Shown here piece after piece: positions 18,789 to 28,100 of a stretch of DNA of 64,000 nucleotides. Location of the stretch: assembly GCF_019130065.1 (NCBI RefSeq), contig NZ_JAHSPG010000003.1, forward strand, positions 675,430 to 739,429. Reading direction: 5' to 3'. The translations under genes were made by a program, and so were the position numbers. This DNA comes from Pinibacter aurantiacus. Its GTDB lineage: Bacteria > Bacteroidota > Bacteroidia > Chitinophagales > Chitinophagaceae. The notes beneath the pieces are model-generated. The model ran no database searches. It saw nothing but the letters and a program-made list of their open reading frames with translations, and was not told where the DNA came from. Position 1 is the first letter of the stretch; each line of letters begins with the position of its first letter.

Positions 18789-19652
18789 TTATTTGTACAA
18801 AGAAGCGAAGCTCTGAGTCAAAGTAAATCCAGATTCGTCGATGCCGTAAGTGATAGTATCAATTTTAGTAGTAAATACGTTGTACATGATGATAGAAACA
18901 GCAGAAGTACCGATACCCAATGCAGTGTTGTAAAGGGCCTCAGAGATACCTTGAGACAACTCTTGTGCAGCTGCGCTTCCACCACTTTCATCACCCAGTT
19001 TAGAGAATGAACGGATCATACCCATTACCGTACCCAACAGACCCAACAATGTAGCTACTGAAGCGATTGTTGAAAGGAATACCAGGTTTTTCTCAAGCAT
19101 AGGCAATTCCAAAGCAGTAGCTTCTTCTACTTCTTTCTGAATAGCCACTACTTTTTGTTCTGTATCCAATTCTGTAGTAGTGATCATTTCTTTGTATTTG
19201 CGCAGACCAGCTTTCATTACGTTACCAACAGAACCTTTTTGTTTGTCGCACTCAGAAAGAGCAGCGTCAACGTTTCTGTTAGCAAGGTGATATTGCACTT
19301 TGCGGATGAACTCTGCGTTGTTACCAGTACCAGATGCTTTTGAAATAGTAAGCAATCTTTCAATTACGAAAGTTATTACAGTCAATAAACAACCGATCAA
19401 GATTGGAACGATGATACCACCTTCGTACATTTTGGTGAATGTACCGATTGGTCCTTTGTGGTTAGGCCAAAATCCACCATTAGGATCTGGAACTTTAAAA
19501 TTACTTGCGTTTCCTAGAACAAATCGCCAAATGATGTAACCGGCGATAATACAACACACTGGAGCGAGCCATGAAATTGAGTTACTTCTCTTCTGAACCT
19601 GAACGGATGTAGTAGCAGCCTTAACTGTCGCTGTAGGTTTTGTTTCAGCCAT
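18789..19652 (-). CDS. exbB: MotA/TolQ/ExbB proton channel family protein
   Basis: 287 residues. It forms the pentameric inner-membrane stator that powers TonB. Four hydrophobic segments are visible: about 27-45, 78-98 ('IVPILIGCLLTVITFVIERL'), and the conserved pair at about 190-215 ('LSTIASVATLLGLLGTVMGM') and 235-258 ('ISEALYNTALGIGTSAVSII'). The last two contain the family's Thr-lined channel residues. It is the first gene of the TonB operon. A 396-base region separates it from a divergent metalloprotease gene and should hold its promoter. Confidence 0.96.
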   Translation of the reverse strand: MAETKPTATVKAATTSVQVQKRSNSISWLAPVCCIIAGYIIWRFVLGNASNFKVPDPNGGFWPNHKGPIGTFTKMYEGGIIVPILIGCLLTVITFVIERLLTISKASGTGNNAEFIRKVQYHLANRNVDAALSECDKQKGSVGNVMKAGLRKYKEMITTTELDTEQKVVAIQKEVEEATALELPMLEKNLVFLSTIASVATLLGLLGTVMGMIRSFSKLGDESGGSAAAQELSQGISEALYNTALGIGTSAVSIIMYNVFTTKIDTITYGIDESGFTLTQSFASLYK

Positions 19653-20048
19653 GATCGTTTGTTTTTTAGTTTTTAAACAAATTTTTATTTACAAATTTTA
19701 ATACACAAAATTTAAGGGACACAATTCTAACGAAAAAACTTTTTCAAAAACCAAATTAGGATCAGAAATATTTAAGAAACACCGAAAAAATAAGAATTTT
19801 TGGTAAATAAAGTTCTAAATAACTTTATCAGGTCTTGATTTTAGCTAATTCGGGCTCAGTCGATAATGGTAGTCTTAACGAAAACTTCATAGTAAGATAC
19901 AGCTTTTTAGATAATATTATAATATATTATACCTCTACTAATCAGATCACGTATTTTGCCGTTTCGTCCCTGTATTTCTTCCGTTGCTGTAATTTATTTT
20001 TCGCTGGAGATCGCTTAAACTATTTTCGGCGCTTAATTATTTACTGAA
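19653..20048. other. Divergent intergenic region, 396 bases
   Basis: Very A+T-rich spacer between exbB (minus) and the metalloprotease gene (plus). It must carry both promoters, but I find no exact TAnnTTTG on either side; near-matches such as CAAATTTTAA at about 19690-19705 exist on the exbB side. A 70-codon frame here has no credible protein character. Confidence 0.5.
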
Positions 20049-22598
20049 ATGAAAATGACCAGGTTTAAGACCGTATTACTTTCCACAATAGCTTGCACCA
20101 CTCTTGCCGGCGCAGCTATTGCCCAGGAAAAACCAGGGAAAAAGCAACCCACCCCAGCACCAGCAACCGCACCGCAAATGCCTCCGGCAATGCCGCCAGG
20201 ACCTCCCAAACAAGGACCAAAACCTTACAAAGAGGTAATCACGTCAAAAGCCGTTACCGATACCGGTTTGTTCAAAGTGCATAAAGTAGAGGACAAATTC
20301 TACTTTGAAATACCAGACTCTTTATTGGGCAGAGATATCCTTATCGTAAACAGGATCACAAAAGCTGCATCTGGTGCCCGCGCAGGTTTCTACGGATATG
20401 CCGGCGACCAGATTGGCGATAATGTTATCCAATTTGCAAAAGGACCTAACAATAAAATATTCATTAAAAGCATTTCGTTCCAGGAAGTTTCTAAAGATAC
20501 TTCTGCAAACGGTATGTACCGTTCGGTGCTGAACTCTAATCTGCAACCGATCGTTGCTGCGTTCGATGTTAAAGCCTATGCTTATGCAGATAGCACCCAC
20601 AAGACCAGCACGTCTTCGGTAATTGATTTTACAGACTACATCAGTGGTGATAACGACATTTTGTTTTTTGAACCTGCAGCAAAGAACATTTTCAAACTGG
20701 GCATGTACCAGGCGGACAAATCATACATCCAGAATGTACGTTCTTTCCCTATGAATGTTGAGATCAGAACGGTTAAAACATATATCAAATCCGGTCCTCA
20801 ATTCCCGGGTGTACCTCCTAGTGCTACTCCAGCTACATACGAGCTTAACAGTTCTATGGTGTTGTTGCCGTCTGCACCAATGCAGGCACGTTATTTCGAT
20901 GGACGTGTAGGTTATTTTGCCACAGGTTATGTAGATTTCGACGCAGATCCACAAGGTGTAAAAAACATCAGCATGATTACACGCTGGAGATTGGAGCCGA
21001 AACCGGAAGATGTTGAAAAATACAAACGCGGAGAACTGGTTGAGCCTAAAAAACCAATCGTTTTCTATATCGATCCGGCAACGCCTAAAAAATGGGTTCC
21101 TTATTTGATCCAGGGTGTAAACGACTGGCAGGCTGCCTTTGAAAAAGCAGGCTGGAAAAATGCGATCATGGCGAAAGAAGCACCAACCAATGATCCTCAG
21201 TGGAGCCTTGAAGATGCAAGCCACTCTGCTATTGTTTACAAGCCTTCTGATATTCCTAATGCGAGCGGTCCTCACGTGCATGACCCACGTAGCGGGGAAA
21301 TTATCGAAACACACATTAACTGGTACCACAACGTAATGTCGCTTGTTCGTAACTGGTACATGATCCAGACTGCGGCTGTTGATCCAAAAGCAAGAAAAAT
21401 GCGTTTTGACGATGAGCTGATGGGACAACTTATCCGTTTTGTATCGTCTCACGAAGTTGGTCACACTTTGGGTCTGCGTCACAACTATGGCTCTTCTTCC
21501 ACTGTGCCTGTTGAAAAACTTAGAGATAAAAAATGGGTAGAAGCAAATGGCCATACTCCTTCTATCATGGATTATGCACGTTTTAACTACGTAGCACAAC
21601 CAGAAGATAATATCACAGAAAAAGGTTTGTTCCCTCGCATTGGAGATTATGATATGTGGGCGATCCAGTGGGGTTACAGATGGTTCCCGGACGCAAAAAC
21701 TGCAGAAGCTGAAGATCCAATTCTGAACAAATGGATCATCGACAGTCTTAATGCAAACAAACGTCTTTGGTTCGGTACAGAATCTGATCCATTGGACCCT
21801 CGCTGTCAAAACGAAGACCTTGGCGACGATGCAATGAAAGCAGGTGCATATGGTATTAAGAACCTTCAGCGCATTTTACCAAATCTCGAAGAGTGGACAA
21901 AAGAACCAAATGATGGCTACAATAACCTTACGACAATGTATCGTGAGCTTACCAGCCAATTTGGTCGCTACATGGGCCATGCTGCTAAAAACATTGGTGG
22001 CGTTATGACAACTCCTAAAACGGTTGAGCAAAGTGGTGCCGTGTTTGAATTTGTTTCTAAAGCAAAACAAAAGGAAGCAATGGCTTTCCTGCAGGCTCAG
22101 CTATTCAAAACACCTACCTGGCTTGTAAATAAAAAATACTCTTCCCTTACTGGAAGTGACCCTGTAAGCACCATTGGTCAATTGCAGGAAAATACATTGA
22201 ACAGGTTGCTGAATTCTGGTATTTTAAATTCACTGGTAAGAGCTGAAGCTCAATTGGGCACGGAGGCATATACTGTTACAGATATGCTTTCTGACCTGAA
22301 AAAAGGCATTTGGACAGAGGTGGCAACTCATCAAAAAATTGACATCTACAGAAGAAATCTTCAAAAAGTATATGTTGAAAGATTGATCGCTTTGTTTGTT
22401 CCTCAGGAGAACCAAAACCCAATGATGGGTGGCTCTCAGATTAAACCTAGCGATATTACTTCCCTTGCCAAAGCACATGCAAGAACGCTTGCTGCTGAGG
22501 TACGTGCTGCGGCCGCAACTGCACCTGATGCTATAACCAAAGCTCATTTGCAGGATATTGCTGACAGACTGACAACAGCGCTCGATCCAAAAAAGTAA
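20049..22598 (+). CDS. Secreted zinc-dependent metalloprotease (DUF5117/DUF4953 type)
   Basis: 849 residues. A signal peptide (LLSTIACTTLAGAAIAQ) is followed by a Pro/Lys-rich linker. The catalytic centre is 'SHEVGHTLGLRHNYG' near residue 468, an extended zinc motif HExxHxxGxxH of metzincin type in which three His bind zinc and the Glu is the base. A Met-turn-like 'SIMDYARFNY' follows about 35 residues later. Bacteroidota proteins of this length with N-terminal DUF5117-like and C-terminal DUF5118-like regions are annotated as zinc-dependent metalloproteases of the periplasm or outside; substrates are not known. It stands alone on the plus strand, convergent with the GGGP synthase gene. Confidence 0.92.
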   Translation: MKMTRFKTVLLSTIACTTLAGAAIAQEKPGKKQPTPAPATAPQMPPAMPPGPPKQGPKPYKEVITSKAVTDTGLFKVHKVEDKFYFEIPDSLLGRDILIVNRITKAASGARAGFYGYAGDQIGDNVIQFAKGPNNKIFIKSISFQEVSKDTSANGMYRSVLNSNLQPIVAAFDVKAYAYADSTHKTSTSSVIDFTDYISGDNDILFFEPAAKNIFKLGMYQADKSYIQNVRSFPMNVEIRTVKTYIKSGPQFPGVPPSATPATYELNSSMVLLPSAPMQARYFDGRVGYFATGYVDFDADPQGVKNISMITRWRLEPKPEDVEKYKRGELVEPKKPIVFYIDPATPKKWVPYLIQGVNDWQAAFEKAGWKNAIMAKEAPTNDPQWSLEDASHSAIVYKPSDIPNASGPHVHDPRSGEIIETHINWYHNVMSLVRNWYMIQTAAVDPKARKMRFDDELMGQLIRFVSSHEVGHTLGLRHNYGSSSTVPVEKLRDKKWVEANGHTPSIMDYARFNYVAQPEDNITEKGLFPRIGDYDMWAIQWGYRWFPDAKTAEAEDPILNKWIIDSLNANKRLWFGTESDPLDPRCQNEDLGDDAMKAGAYGIKNLQRILPNLEEWTKEPNDGYNNLTTMYRELTSQFGRYMGHAAKNIGGVMTTPKTVEQSGAVFEFVSKAKQKEAMAFLQAQLFKTPTWLVNKKYSSLTGSDPVSTIGQLQENTLNRLLNSGILNSLVRAEAQLGTEAYTVTDMLSDLKKGIWTEVATHQKIDIYRRNLQKVYVERLIALFVPQENQNPMMGGSQIKPSDITSLAKAHARTLAAEVRAAAATAPDAITKAHLQDIADRLTTALDPKK

Positions 22599-22608
22599 GC
22601 GAGCGGGG

Positions 22609-22727
22609 AATGGTAGGGGCGAATCGCATTCGCCCTGAGTTTATAAAATGCAAAAGGTCGAACATTATTAATATGTTCGACCTTTTGCGTTATTTAGAAA
22701 GGGCGAATACGATTCGCCCCTACCATT
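22609..22727. repeat. Nested palindrome between convergent genes, probable bidirectional terminator
   Basis: The outer arms are 27 bases (22609-22635 and 22701-22727, core GTAGGGGCGAATCG) and are almost perfect complements. Inside is a perfect 16-bp hairpin, GCAAAAGGTCGAACAT at 22650-22665 with its complement at 22673-22688. Placed between the 3' ends of two convergent genes, the inner hairpin could stop transcription from both sides. The core GTAGGGGCGAATCGCATTCG (22613-22632) recurs at 49712-49731. Confidence 0.75.
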
Positions 22728-22758
22728 TTCAATTTTCAACTTTCAATTTTCAACTCCA
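22724..22758. repeat. Half-element of the TTTTCAA repeat family overlapping a gene end
   Basis: The sequence reads as reiterated TTTTCAA / TTTCAAC words. The stop codon and final five codons of the GGGP synthase gene are inside it, so the repeat has contributed the C-terminus 'VELKIES'. Confidence 0.6.
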
Positions 22759-23497
22759 CACTGTGCACAGCTGCGCTCATTTCTTTTATAAGTGCAATAT
22801 CTTTTTCAATTGCGTTGCCCACCACAATTACGTCGGCACCGGCCTTGCAATTAAGGTAAGCCTTTTCAGGCGTAGTTATTCCGCCGCCCACTATTAATGG
22901 AACTTCAATGTTTGATGCCACTTTTTTGATCATGCCTTCTGTAATGGCACGTTTTGCTCCACTCCCTGCGTCCATATAGATCAGCTTCATGCCCAGCATT
23001 TCGCCTGCCAGTGCTGTGCACAGGGCAATTTCATTTTTGTCGGCAGGAATGGGAGATGCGTTGCTTATGTAGGAAACAGTAGTGGGCGCTCCGCCATCAA
23101 CTACCATATAACCGGTGCTCATAATTTCGAGGCCGCTTTGCTTTACAAACGGTGCCGAAATAACGTGCTGACCAATTAATAATTCAGGATTTCTGCCAGA
23201 TATCAACGAAAGATACAGTAAGGCATCTGCGTATTTAGAAATCTGCGATGGGCTGCCCGGAAATAATATAACAGGAATGGAACAATTCTCTTTAATATGC
23301 TGTATGCATTCATCAAGGTGGTTGCTCACGACCAAACTACCGCCTACGAACAAATAATCCACCTTAGCTTCAATGGACAACGCTATTAACTGATCCAGCA
23401 AAGCGATATCCACCTTATCAGGGTCGATTAACACGGCAAAGGATTTCTTCCCTTGTTTTTTCTTCTCCACTAATGATTGATATATACTATTTCGCAT
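22736..23497 (-). CDS. Geranylgeranylglyceryl phosphate synthase family protein
   Basis: 253 residues, a (beta/alpha)8 protein of the PcrB/GGGPS family. It joins a polyprenyl diphosphate to sn-glycerol-1-phosphate in the cytoplasm, the first step of ether-lipid synthesis. Family signatures are 'FAVLIDPDKVD' near the start, 'YLFVGGSLV', 'VILFPGSPSQIS', 'YMDAGSGAK' and the phosphate-binding 'VGGGITTPEKA' and 'VGNAIEKD'. Bacteroidota members form a distinct group of the family. No sn-glycerol-1-phosphate dehydrogenase gene lies nearby. The last codons and the stop lie inside a TTTTCAACTTTCAA-type repeat. Confidence 0.93.
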   Translation of the reverse strand: MRNSIYQSLVEKKKQGKKSFAVLIDPDKVDIALLDQLIALSIEAKVDYLFVGGSLVVSNHLDECIQHIKENCSIPVILFPGSPSQISKYADALLYLSLISGRNPELLIGQHVISAPFVKQSGLEIMSTGYMVVDGGAPTTVSYISNASPIPADKNEIALCTALAGEMLGMKLIYMDAGSGAKRAITEGMIKKVASNIEVPLIVGGGITTPEKAYLNCKAGADVIVVGNAIEKDIALIKEMSAAVHSVELKIES

Positions 23498-23659
23498 CTA
23501 TTTACTGGTTGCCGATTTACAAAAATGCAAAACTTTTTGGGTTTAACAGTTATTAATGCTAAAGTTTATTGACCCTCGATTTATCAAAAAGGATTAAAAT
23601 AACTTTACAACGAAAAGCTACTATACTTTATTCCTTAAATAGTCAGGCTTTACACCTGT

Positions 23660-24043
23660 ATGAAGAAAACAATACAATCAAGAAAAGACATCGAAACTCT
23701 TGTAAAAAATTTTTACGACAAGGTAATTAACGATGAAATGATCGGTTTTATTTTCAATGACGTGGCAAAAGTAAACTGGGAAGCGCATCTTCCCGTAATG
23801 TTTGATTTCTGGGAAAATGTGCTGTTGCAAAACAATAAATATTCCGGCAACCCCATGCCTCTGCACATATCACTTAATGAAAAAGTTCCCCTGACCAAGG
23901 CGCATTTCGACCGCTGGCTGAAACTATTCCACGAAACTATTGACGAGTACTTTGAAGGCGATATTGCCATCCTTGCCAAACAAAGAGCCCAATCTATAGC
24001 AACTATCATGCAAATTAAGATCGCGGAGAGGGCGGGGAAATGA
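23660..24043 (+). CDS. Group III truncated haemoglobin
   Basis: 127 residues, the usual length of a 2-on-2 truncated globin. These haem proteins bind oxygen or nitric oxide in the cytoplasm and are linked to NO detoxification or redox balance. Group III features seen here are 'VKNFYDKVINDEMIGFIFND', 'HLPVMFDFWENVLL' and 'LTKAHFDRWLKLFHETID', where the His of 'AHFDRW' is the probable proximal ligand. It is divergent from the GGGP synthase gene and convergent with a DUF2490 gene, from which only a perfect inverted repeat separates it. Confidence 0.93.
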   Translation: MKKTIQSRKDIETLVKNFYDKVINDEMIGFIFNDVAKVNWEAHLPVMFDFWENVLLQNNKYSGNPMPLHISLNEKVPLTKAHFDRWLKLFHETIDEYFEGDIAILAKQRAQSIATIMQIKIAERAGK

Positions 24044-24136
24044 CTGAATAACTGATTAACTGAATAACTGAGTGGTTAAAGTCAAAAATTCATGTTGAAT
24101 ATAAACATTCAGTTATTCAGTTAATCAGTTATTCAG
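24044..24136. repeat. Perfect 28-bp inverted repeat filling a convergent gap
   Basis: The left arm (24044-24071) is built from CTGAATAACTGATTAA words, and the right arm (24109-24136) is its exact reverse complement. The element begins on the base after the haemoglobin stop codon and ends on the base before the DUF2490 stop codon. The loop contains TTAAAGTCAAA and AAACATTCAG, shared with two other copies in the window (52745-52874 and 54197-54297). It could act as a bidirectional terminator or RNA stabiliser. Confidence 0.85.
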
Positions 24137-24862
24137 CTATAGTCTCAAATAAGTCGCCAGCTGCAAAATGCTATTGTTCACATAACTGCTTCCCTTACCC
24201 GAAACATATTGGTTCATGTAGCCAATTTCTGCATCAAAACTTTTTACAAAACGGTATCCAACGGAAATGTAGGCTCTGTTTTGGTCAAAAAATTTCCCAT
24301 TCACGTTTGACTTATCCCCAAGATTAACGAAGATTTCATTTTGCACAGAAGCAAACAGTCCCTTGGTAAATTGTTTTTGTCCACTAAAAGGAATTACATC
24401 GCGAAAGAAATAACGGAGCCTGTTTGCATATACATGATCATCGCTTGTAATTTTTCCATCTTTAAGTTGAGGGGTTGCTATAAAACGCTGCTCCAGTCTC
24501 AGCCTGTGCTGCAATGTGGTAAAGGCAACCGGCTGATTAAAAATAAACTGCTCCCATATGCGATGCTCTGGGGTATATCCATTTACGCCATCAATGGTGC
24601 GCCTGTGTGCAACGTAGGCATAGCCCACTGTAGCAACCATCTTTTTATTGATGTGGTAATTCAATCCGGGCCTTACGATATATGTGGCAAAGTGTTCCCA
24701 TTTGTTGGTGGAGCGGGCTGCGAGATCTGTATGTAAGCTGAATTTTGAATTTAACTTAACGGTATTGAATGATGCAAACCATCCGGAAAATGCAGATTGG
24801 GTAAACCCTGCATACGAACAAGTAAGTACCACAAATAGGATCAATAAAATCTTCTTCATCAA
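24137..24862 (-). CDS. DUF2490 family outer-membrane beta-barrel protein
   Basis: 241 residues. The signal peptide ends near 'AGFTQS'. The mature protein resembles DUF2490: 'FSGWFASFNTVKLNSKFSLH' at the start, then 'HRIWEQFIF', 'LRLEQRFI', 'NRLRYFF' and 'DQNRAYISVGYRF', and it ends in a barrel-like 'QLATYLRL'. Members are predicted outer-membrane barrels of unknown function. The gene is monocistronic, convergent with the haemoglobin gene. Confidence 0.88.
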   Translation of the reverse strand: MMKKILLILFVVLTCSYAGFTQSAFSGWFASFNTVKLNSKFSLHTDLAARSTNKWEHFATYIVRPGLNYHINKKMVATVGYAYVAHRRTIDGVNGYTPEHRIWEQFIFNQPVAFTTLQHRLRLEQRFIATPQLKDGKITSDDHVYANRLRYFFRDVIPFSGQKQFTKGLFASVQNEIFVNLGDKSNVNGKFFDQNRAYISVGYRFVKSFDAEIGYMNQYVSGKGSSYVNNSILQLATYLRL

Positions 24863-25016
24863 TAAATTGGTATAGTATTAGTAATAGAGTTCCGTATCCT
24901 TCTTAATATAAAAAAGTATGGCAAATTTCAAAATTTATTCCATAAAAAATCGTAAATTTCTTATTAACAAAAATCATGGTTTCCCTTTGTTTTTAAGGAA
25001 TGCACGACCTGAGGCA

Positions 25017-25049
25017 CTTGTGGAATTTTCCACTTGTTTTTTCCACAAG
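25017..25049. promoter_or_regulatory. Inverted repeat with two DnaA-box-like sites upstream of nrdJ
   Basis: CTTGTGGAA (25017-25025) and TTCCACAAG (25041-25049) are perfect inverted arms. Between and within them are TTTTCCACT (25026-25034) and TTTTCCACA (25039-25047); the latter differs by one base from the DnaA box TTATCCACA. It lies about 105 bases before the ribonucleotide reductase start. It could be a DnaA or NrdR-type operator; the match to the NrdR consensus is poor. Confidence 0.4.
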
Positions 25050-25155
25050 CTGTTAATATTTAGGACTGGCTTTTGCCAATTTTAAAAAATACTTTCGTTT
25101 TTACCACAAAGGATATTGGACTTTACTTACTAAAAACTTCTAAAGACTTTTCATT

Positions 25156-28100
25156 ATGGCAACTAAAAAGCAATCTGTAAAAGGACTGCAGTTCAGCCGT
25201 CGCTTCACGAAAGATGAAGTGAGCGTGTTTGACCAGTTCGAATACGATTACCGCACATCGGTAATTCGTAACCCAAGCGGCGAAGTAGTGTTTGAGATGA
25301 CGAATGTTGAAGTACCGAAACAATGGAGCCAGATTGCAACGGATATTCTTGCCCAAAAATATTTTCGTAAGGCTGGCGTTCCCCAGCCTGATGGTTCACT
25401 TGGCCGTGAGACTTCTGCAAAACAGGTAGCACACCGTATGGCCAATTGCTGGCGCGTATGGGGCGAACGTTACGGCTATTTCGCTTCAGAAAAAGATGCA
25501 CAGGTTTTCTACGAAGAACTTGTATATAGTATTTTGAACCAGGCTTGTGTTCCTAACAGCCCGCAATGGTTCAATACAGGCCTGCATGAAAGCTACGGAA
25601 TCACCGGTAAGCCACAGGGCCACTACTTTGTAGATGCCAGAGATGGTGTGTTGAAAAAATCGACCTCTGCTTACGAGCGTCCTCAACCTCACGCATGTTT
25701 CATCTTAAGCGTAGAGGATGACCTGGTAAATGATGGTGGTATCATGGACCTTTGGATCCGTGAAGCACGCATTTTTAAATATGGTAGTGGTGTTGGTACC
25801 AACTTCAGTAGCATTCGCGGCGAAGGGGAAAAATTAAGCGGCGGCGGTACGTCCAGCGGCTTGATGAGCTTCCTGAAAATTGGCGACCGCTCTGCAGGTG
25901 CCATTAAAAGCGGCGGTACTACACGCCGTGCTGCAAAAATGGTTTGTCTTGATCTTGACCACCCTGAAATTATTGACTTCATCGACTGGAAAGTAGAGGA
26001 AGAAAAGAAAGTAGGTGCGTTGATCGCTGCAGGTTATCCATCCGATTACGAAGGCGAAGCATATAGAACCGTAAGCGGGCAGAATTCCAATAACTCTGTC
26101 CGCATTCCCAACGACTTTTTCGCAAAACTTGAAGCAGATGAAGATTGGGAATTGAAAGCAAGAACAGATGGTCGTGTAATGAAGAGAATAAAGGCCCGTG
26201 AGCTATGGAACAAAATTGCATACGCTGCATGGCGCTGCGCAGATCCGGGCACTCAATACGACACTACCATCAATGAATGGCACACTTGCCCTGAAGGCGG
26301 CCCCATCCGTGCTTCTAATCCATGTTCAGAATATATGTTCCTGGACAATACGGCTTGTAACCTTGCGTCTGCCAACCTGATGAAGTTTTTTGATATCGAT
26401 ACTAACGTTTTCGATATTGAAGGTTACGCATACTCTTGCCGTTTATGGACAGTGGTATTGGAAGTATCTGTATTGATGGCGCAATTCCCTTCTAAAGAGG
26501 TTGCCCAGCTTTCTTACGACTACAGAACGCTTGGTCTTGGCTATGCAAACCTTGGTACCATGCTAATGGTAAAAGGCATTGCTTATGACAGCGAAGAAGC
26601 AAGAGCAATCGCAGGTGCTATTACAGCGATCATGACAGGTGTTGCTTACTCAACTTCTGCAGAAATGGCCGAAGTGTTAGGCGCCTTCCCTCGCTACGAA
26701 GAAAACAAAGAACACATGCTTCGCGTAATGCGCAACCACCGTGCTGCTGCATACGATGCAAATGGAGCATACGAAGGATTGAGCCTTACACCACAAGGTA
26801 TCAATGCAAAATATTGTCCTGAAGATCTGTTGAAAGCAGCTACCAAAGCGTGGGACGAAGCTGTTCAGCTGGGTGAAAAATTTGGTTATAGAAATGCTCA
26901 GACAACCGTGATTGCTCCTACCGGAACAATCGGCCTTGTTATGGATTGCGACACCACAGGTGTTGAGCCAGATTTTGCTTTGGTGAAATTCAAAAAATTA
27001 AGCGGCGGTGGATATTTCAAAATTATCAACCAAAGTGTTCCTACTGCATTGAGAAATCTTGGTTACAATGCTAAAGAAATTGATGCAATAGTGAAATATG
27101 CAGTGGGTACAGCAAATTTTGCAGGCGCTCCCCACATCAATCACCAATCATTAAGCGAAAAAGGATTTATTGCAGAAGAAATTAAAAAACTCGATACGGC
27201 AGTAAGTTCCGCTTTTGAAGTTGGTTTTGTATTCAACGTATATACTTTGGGCGAAGAATGTTTACAACGTCTTGGCTTCAAACCGGAGCAATATTTCAAC
27301 TTCGAATGGAGCTTGCTGGAGGCACTCGGCTTTACTGATGAGCAAATTGCAGAAGCAAATGATTATGTATGCGGAACAATGACTGTTGAAGGCGCTCCAT
27401 ACTTAAAAGCAGAACACCTTTCAGTATTTGATTGCGCAAACAAATGCGGCAAAAAAGGCGAACGCTATATTCATGCACACGGTCACATCCGTATGATGGG
27501 CGCAACACAACCATTCATCAGCGGCGCTATTTCAAAAACGATCAATCTTCCAAATGAAGCTACTGTAGAAGAAATTGCAGATGCGTATATGCTGAGCTGG
27601 CAGCTGGGTCTTAAAGCGAACGCGCTATACCGCGACGGAAGCAAACTGAGCCAACCATTAAGCACAAAGAGCGACAAGAAAGCAAAAACTGCAGAAGCAG
27701 AGGATGAGAAAGCGGAAGAAACTCCATCTCAGGAATCTGTAATTGTGGATCTGGGTAAATTAACAGTGGAAGATTTGCTGGAAGAAGTTCAAAAACGTGT
27801 TCAGGCTTCTCCTGATACTAAATTGAAACGTCAGCTGTCGCGCATAGTAGAAAGAAAAACACTTCCGGCTAAGCGCAGAGGTTTTACACAGAAAGCTAAA
27901 ATAAACGGCCAGACCTTGTTTGTACGTACCGGCGAATACGGTGATGGCACTGTAGGTGAAATCTTCATCGACATGGCGAAAGAAGGGGCTACAATGCGCA
28001 GCATGTTGAATTGCTTTGCTATAGCTGTTTCTATCGGCTTACAATACGGTGTTCCATTGGAAGAGTTCGTAGAGAAATTTGTATTCACCCGCTTCGATCC

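Noticed and set aside
19835..20047. 70-codon frame before the metalloprotease
   Set aside because: Composition is that of A+T-rich promoter DNA, and it ends one base before the real start codon.
20721..21809. 362-codon open frame on the minus strand
   Set aside because: It lies wholly antisense to the zinc metalloprotease, is rich in Arg, Cys, His and Phe, and has no domain or signal; it is a shadow of the plus-strand gene.
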